Assembly (NCBI GenBank): GCA_003663525.1
Contig: QMUF01000075.1
Coordinates: 1-7,249 of the forward strand
Reading direction: 5' to 3'
Length of the DNA: 7,249 bases
Origin: Thermococci archaeon
GTDB lineage: Archaea; Methanobacteriota_B; Thermococci; Thermococcales; Thermococcaceae
The translations under genes were made by a program, and so were the position numbers. Under the pieces are notes generated by a model. The model was given only the letters and a program-made list of their open reading frames with translations, was not told the DNA's origin and did not search any database. Numbering within the stretch: the stretch's first letter is position 1; every line of letters starts with the position of its first letter. Shown one piece after another: positions 5,336-7,249 of this stretch.

Positions 5336-6438
5336 AGAGAGGCCTTTCGATCATAGTTTTACTCGTCCTCATCTCCGGATGCTTACAAAGTCAATCAACC
5401 GAGGAAGCTACGATAATCGTGAAAGACCTCGCCGGAAGAGAAGTCGAAGTTCCGACAAGCGTTGAGCGAATAGTGGCTGTTGGCCCCGGTGCCCTGAGGA
5501 TCATAGTATACCTAAACGCGACTGACATGGTAGTGGGAGTTGAGGATTGTGAAAGGCAGTGGGGTTCAGGAGGAAGGCCTTATGCCATGGCCCACCCCGA
5601 GCTTAAAGAGCTCCCAAGCATAGGCCCTGGGGGCCCTGGAAAGCTCCCTGACCTTGAAGCCTTGATAAATGTGAAACCTGACGTTATTTTCATAACCTAT
5701 GTTGATGCTAAGACCGCCCAAGATATACAGGAAAAAACCAGAATTCCGGTTGTAGTGCTTAGCTATGGGATACTAACGACCTTTGAGGATGAGGAACTCT
5801 TTGAATCTATCGAATTAGCTGGAAAAATCCTCAAAAAAGAGAATAGGGCCCAAGAGGTTATTAATTTCATTAAATCAATTCAAGACGACCTCCTGAAGCG
5901 GACAGAAAATGTTGAAAGTCCAACTGTTTATGTTGGAGGAATAGGGTACAGAGGAGCCCATGGAATAGAAAGCACAAAAGCAAAATACCCACCTTTTGTT
6001 GTATTGAATGCAAAAAATGTTGTTGATGAGCTTGAGAAGGGCCATAAATTTATAGACAAAGAAAAAATCCTGGAGTGGGATCCAGAATACATCTTCATAG
6101 ATGAAGGAGGATTAAGCTTAGTGCTCGACGACTACAAAAAGAGCCCCGGGTTCTATGAGTCACTGAAGGCCGTGAAAAATGGCAACGTGTATGGAATTCT
6201 TCCGTATAACTACTACGCCACAAACATCGGCACGGCCATGGCAGATGCGTACTTCATAGGAAAAGTGTTATATCCCGAGCGTTTTGAGGATGTGGACCCT
6301 GTTCAAAAGGCAAATGAAATATACGAATTCCTTGTCGGCAAGCCAGTTTACGGAGAGATGGCCAACCAGTTCGGTGGGTTTGGAAAAATAGACATCTCCA
6401 CTGCTAGCGTAAAATATTCACTACCAACTTCACCGTGA
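5332..6438 (+). CDS. Lipoprotein substrate-binding protein of a metal/chelate ABC importer (PF01497)
   Basis: This is the extracellular binding component of a type II (BtuCD/FecBCD-like) ABC importer. The 368-residue protein starts with a basic MKRG, a hydrophobic core and the lipobox LISGC, with Cys17 as the lipidation site and membrane anchor. The mature part opens with the family's typical [19 protein letters not shown] (30-48), then a first Rossmann-like lobe. [13 protein letters not shown] and a second lobe ([21 protein letters not shown]) follow. This lineage is usually annotated as iron(III)-siderophore, heme or cobalamin binding. Related type II systems also carry molybdate and tungstate, and the FmdE/cofactor context makes that a fair alternative. 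The ATG at 5332 lies seven bases after GGAGGTGA (5317-5324) and overlaps the trmO stop. The C terminus ends plainly with no anchor, so the lipid is the sole tether. Confidence 0.9.
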   Translation: MKRGLSIIVLLVLISGCLQSQSTEEATIIVKDLAGREVEVPTSVERIVAVGPGALRIIVYLNATDMVVGVEDCERQWGSGGRPYAMAHPELKELPSIGPGGPGKLPDLEALINVKPDVIFITYVDAKTAQDIQEKTRIPVVVLSYGILTTFEDEELFESIELAGKILKKENRAQEVINFIKSIQDDLLKRTENVESPTVYVGGIGYRGAHGIESTKAKYPPFVVLNAKNVVDELEKGHKFIDKEKILEWDPEYIFIDEGGLSLVLDDYKKSPGFYESLKAVKNGNVYGILPYNYYATNIGTAMADAYFIGKVLYPERFEDVDPVQKANEIYEFLVGKPVYGEMANQFGGFGKIDISTASVKYSLPTSP

Positions 6439-6444
6439 TGCAAC

Positions 6445-7249
6445 ATGGAGTATGAGAAATACGTTGCAAATCGAATTTTAGCCGGTCTTTTTCTCTTTAT
6501 TCTCATATTTATGGTTAGTGTATTCTCCATCTCCCATGGGGGGTATAATCTTTCAATAGACGAGGCCCTCAGAGCATTGAGTGGAAGAGGGGATTATAAA
6601 GCCGACATGATAATATGGAACATTCGTTTTCCCAGAGTGCTTGCTGGAATTCTCGTAGGAGCTTCATTGGCAATCTCAGGTGCGGTTATGCAGGGTTTCC
6701 TGAGAAATCCTCTGGCAAGTCCTTTTACCATGGGGGTCTCCCACGGAGCAATGTTTGGGGCCTCTATCGCCATTCTGCTGGGAGCAGGATATTCTGAAAG
6801 TTCAGGTAAGATAATTGTGAATAATCCCTATGCAGTAGTATTATTTGCATTTCTCGGTGCAATGAGTGCAACTGCCATTATTTTACTACTTGCAAAATTG
6901 AAAGGATTAAGCCCGGAGGCCATAATACTTTCAGGAATCGCAATGAGCTCCCTTTTTGTAGCCTTGACCACACTTATACAGTATTTTGCAGATGAGCTTC
7001 AACTTGCCGCGATGATCTACTGGAGCTTTGGAGATCTCGGAAGGACAACTTGGAGGGAAAATATCATACTTGGAATAATTTTTATGGGTATTTTTATTTA
7101 TTTTGTCCTGAAAAGATGGGACTTGAATGCTTCGGCACTCGGGGATGAGATTGCAAAATCTGTAGGAGTTGAGGTGGAAAAGACAAGAGTAATTTCAACA
7201 TTTTTAGCAACATTTCTGACAGCTGTAAGTGTCTCTTTTGTTGGAGTAA
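6445..7249 (+). CDS. FecCD/BtuC-type ABC transporter permease, 5' part
   Basis: This is the membrane permease partner of the binding protein. 268 codons are visible and the frame is open to the window edge; full-length members have about 330-350 residues, so the last helices and stop lie to the right. The N terminus has one strong membrane segment (about 11-30). The FecCD signature follows: RFPRVLAG (61-68), ASLAISGAVMQGFLRNPLASP (73-93) and GVSHGAMFG. Further hydrophobic helices flank LSGIAMSSLF and the IYWSFGDLG motif. ALGDEIAKSVGV (231-242) matches the cytoplasmic coupling helix that contacts the ATPase. The ATG at 6445 is six bases after the binding-protein stop, with only a weak GTGAT (6435-6439) before it, so translation is probably coupled. 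An ATPase gene is expected downstream, outside the window. Confidence 0.93.
   Translation, partial: MEYEKYVANRILAGLFLFILIFMVSVFSISHGGYNLSIDEALRALSGRGDYKADMIIWNIRFPRVLAGILVGASLAISGAVMQGFLRNPLASPFTMGVSHGAMFGASIAILLGAGYSESSGKIIVNNPYAVVLFAFLGAMSATAIILLLAKLKGLSPEAIILSGIAMSSLFVALTTLIQYFADELQLAAMIYWSFGDLGRTTWRENIILGIIFMGIFIYFVLKRWDLNASALGDEIAKSVGVEVEKTRVISTFLATFLTAVSVSFVGV

Noticed and set aside
6615..6797. A 60-codon + strand frame inside the permease region.
   Set aside because: It is out of frame with the clear FecCD permease reading from 6445, which has the family motifs.

Overview
The window looks like a chromosomal segment from a hyperthermophilic euryarchaeon of the order Thermococcales (Pyrococcus/Thermococcus type). 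The evidence is AT-rich DNA with AGA/AGG and ATA codons, GGTGAT/GGAGGT ribosome sites a few bases from the starts, BRE/TATA promoters, an archaeal tRNA-Trp whose intron is a box C/D methylation guide, and protein families typical of the group. The species is not assigned. No transposon, phage or CRISPR sequence is visible.

Left part (1-2000): the 3' portion of a MoeB/ThiF-type E1-like adenylyltransferase overlaps moaE, the large subunit of molybdopterin synthase. Together they form a pterin-cofactor (tungsten/molybdenum) unit. After a short AT-rich gap comes a 321-residue protein with a seven-cysteine SPASM-type domain but no radical-SAM CxxxCxxC motif.

Middle (2001-3677): three short housekeeping or regulatory genes on the + strand. 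They encode an adenosine-specific-kinase (PF04008) family protein, an RdgB/HAM1 XTP/dITP pyrophosphatase, and an Lrp/AsnC regulator.

RNA section (3678-3972): a candidate free-standing box C/D sRNA (3684-3745, +) faces an intron-containing tRNA-Trp(CCA) gene (3792-3932, -). The tRNA intron carries C, D', C' and D boxes. Its two guide elements pair with the exons of the same transcript and point exactly to nucleotides 39 and 34. The free-standing candidate has non-canonical C and D boxes, but the two changes compensate each other (a U-A pair replaces G-C in the kink-turn). A 14-bp interrupted inverted repeat lies in the gap that follows.

Right part (4151-7249): a tightly coupled operon with ATGA overlaps. 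It encodes an FmdE-like protein with a C-terminal four-cysteine zinc finger, a TrmO-type tRNA methyltransferase, a lipoprotein substrate-binding component of a type II (BtuCD/FecCD-like) metal or metal-chelate importer, and the start of its permease, which runs off the end. The pairing of FmdE and TrmO with such an importer suggests a metal-supply operon, possibly for tungstate or molybdate. The substrate cannot be settled from sequence alone.
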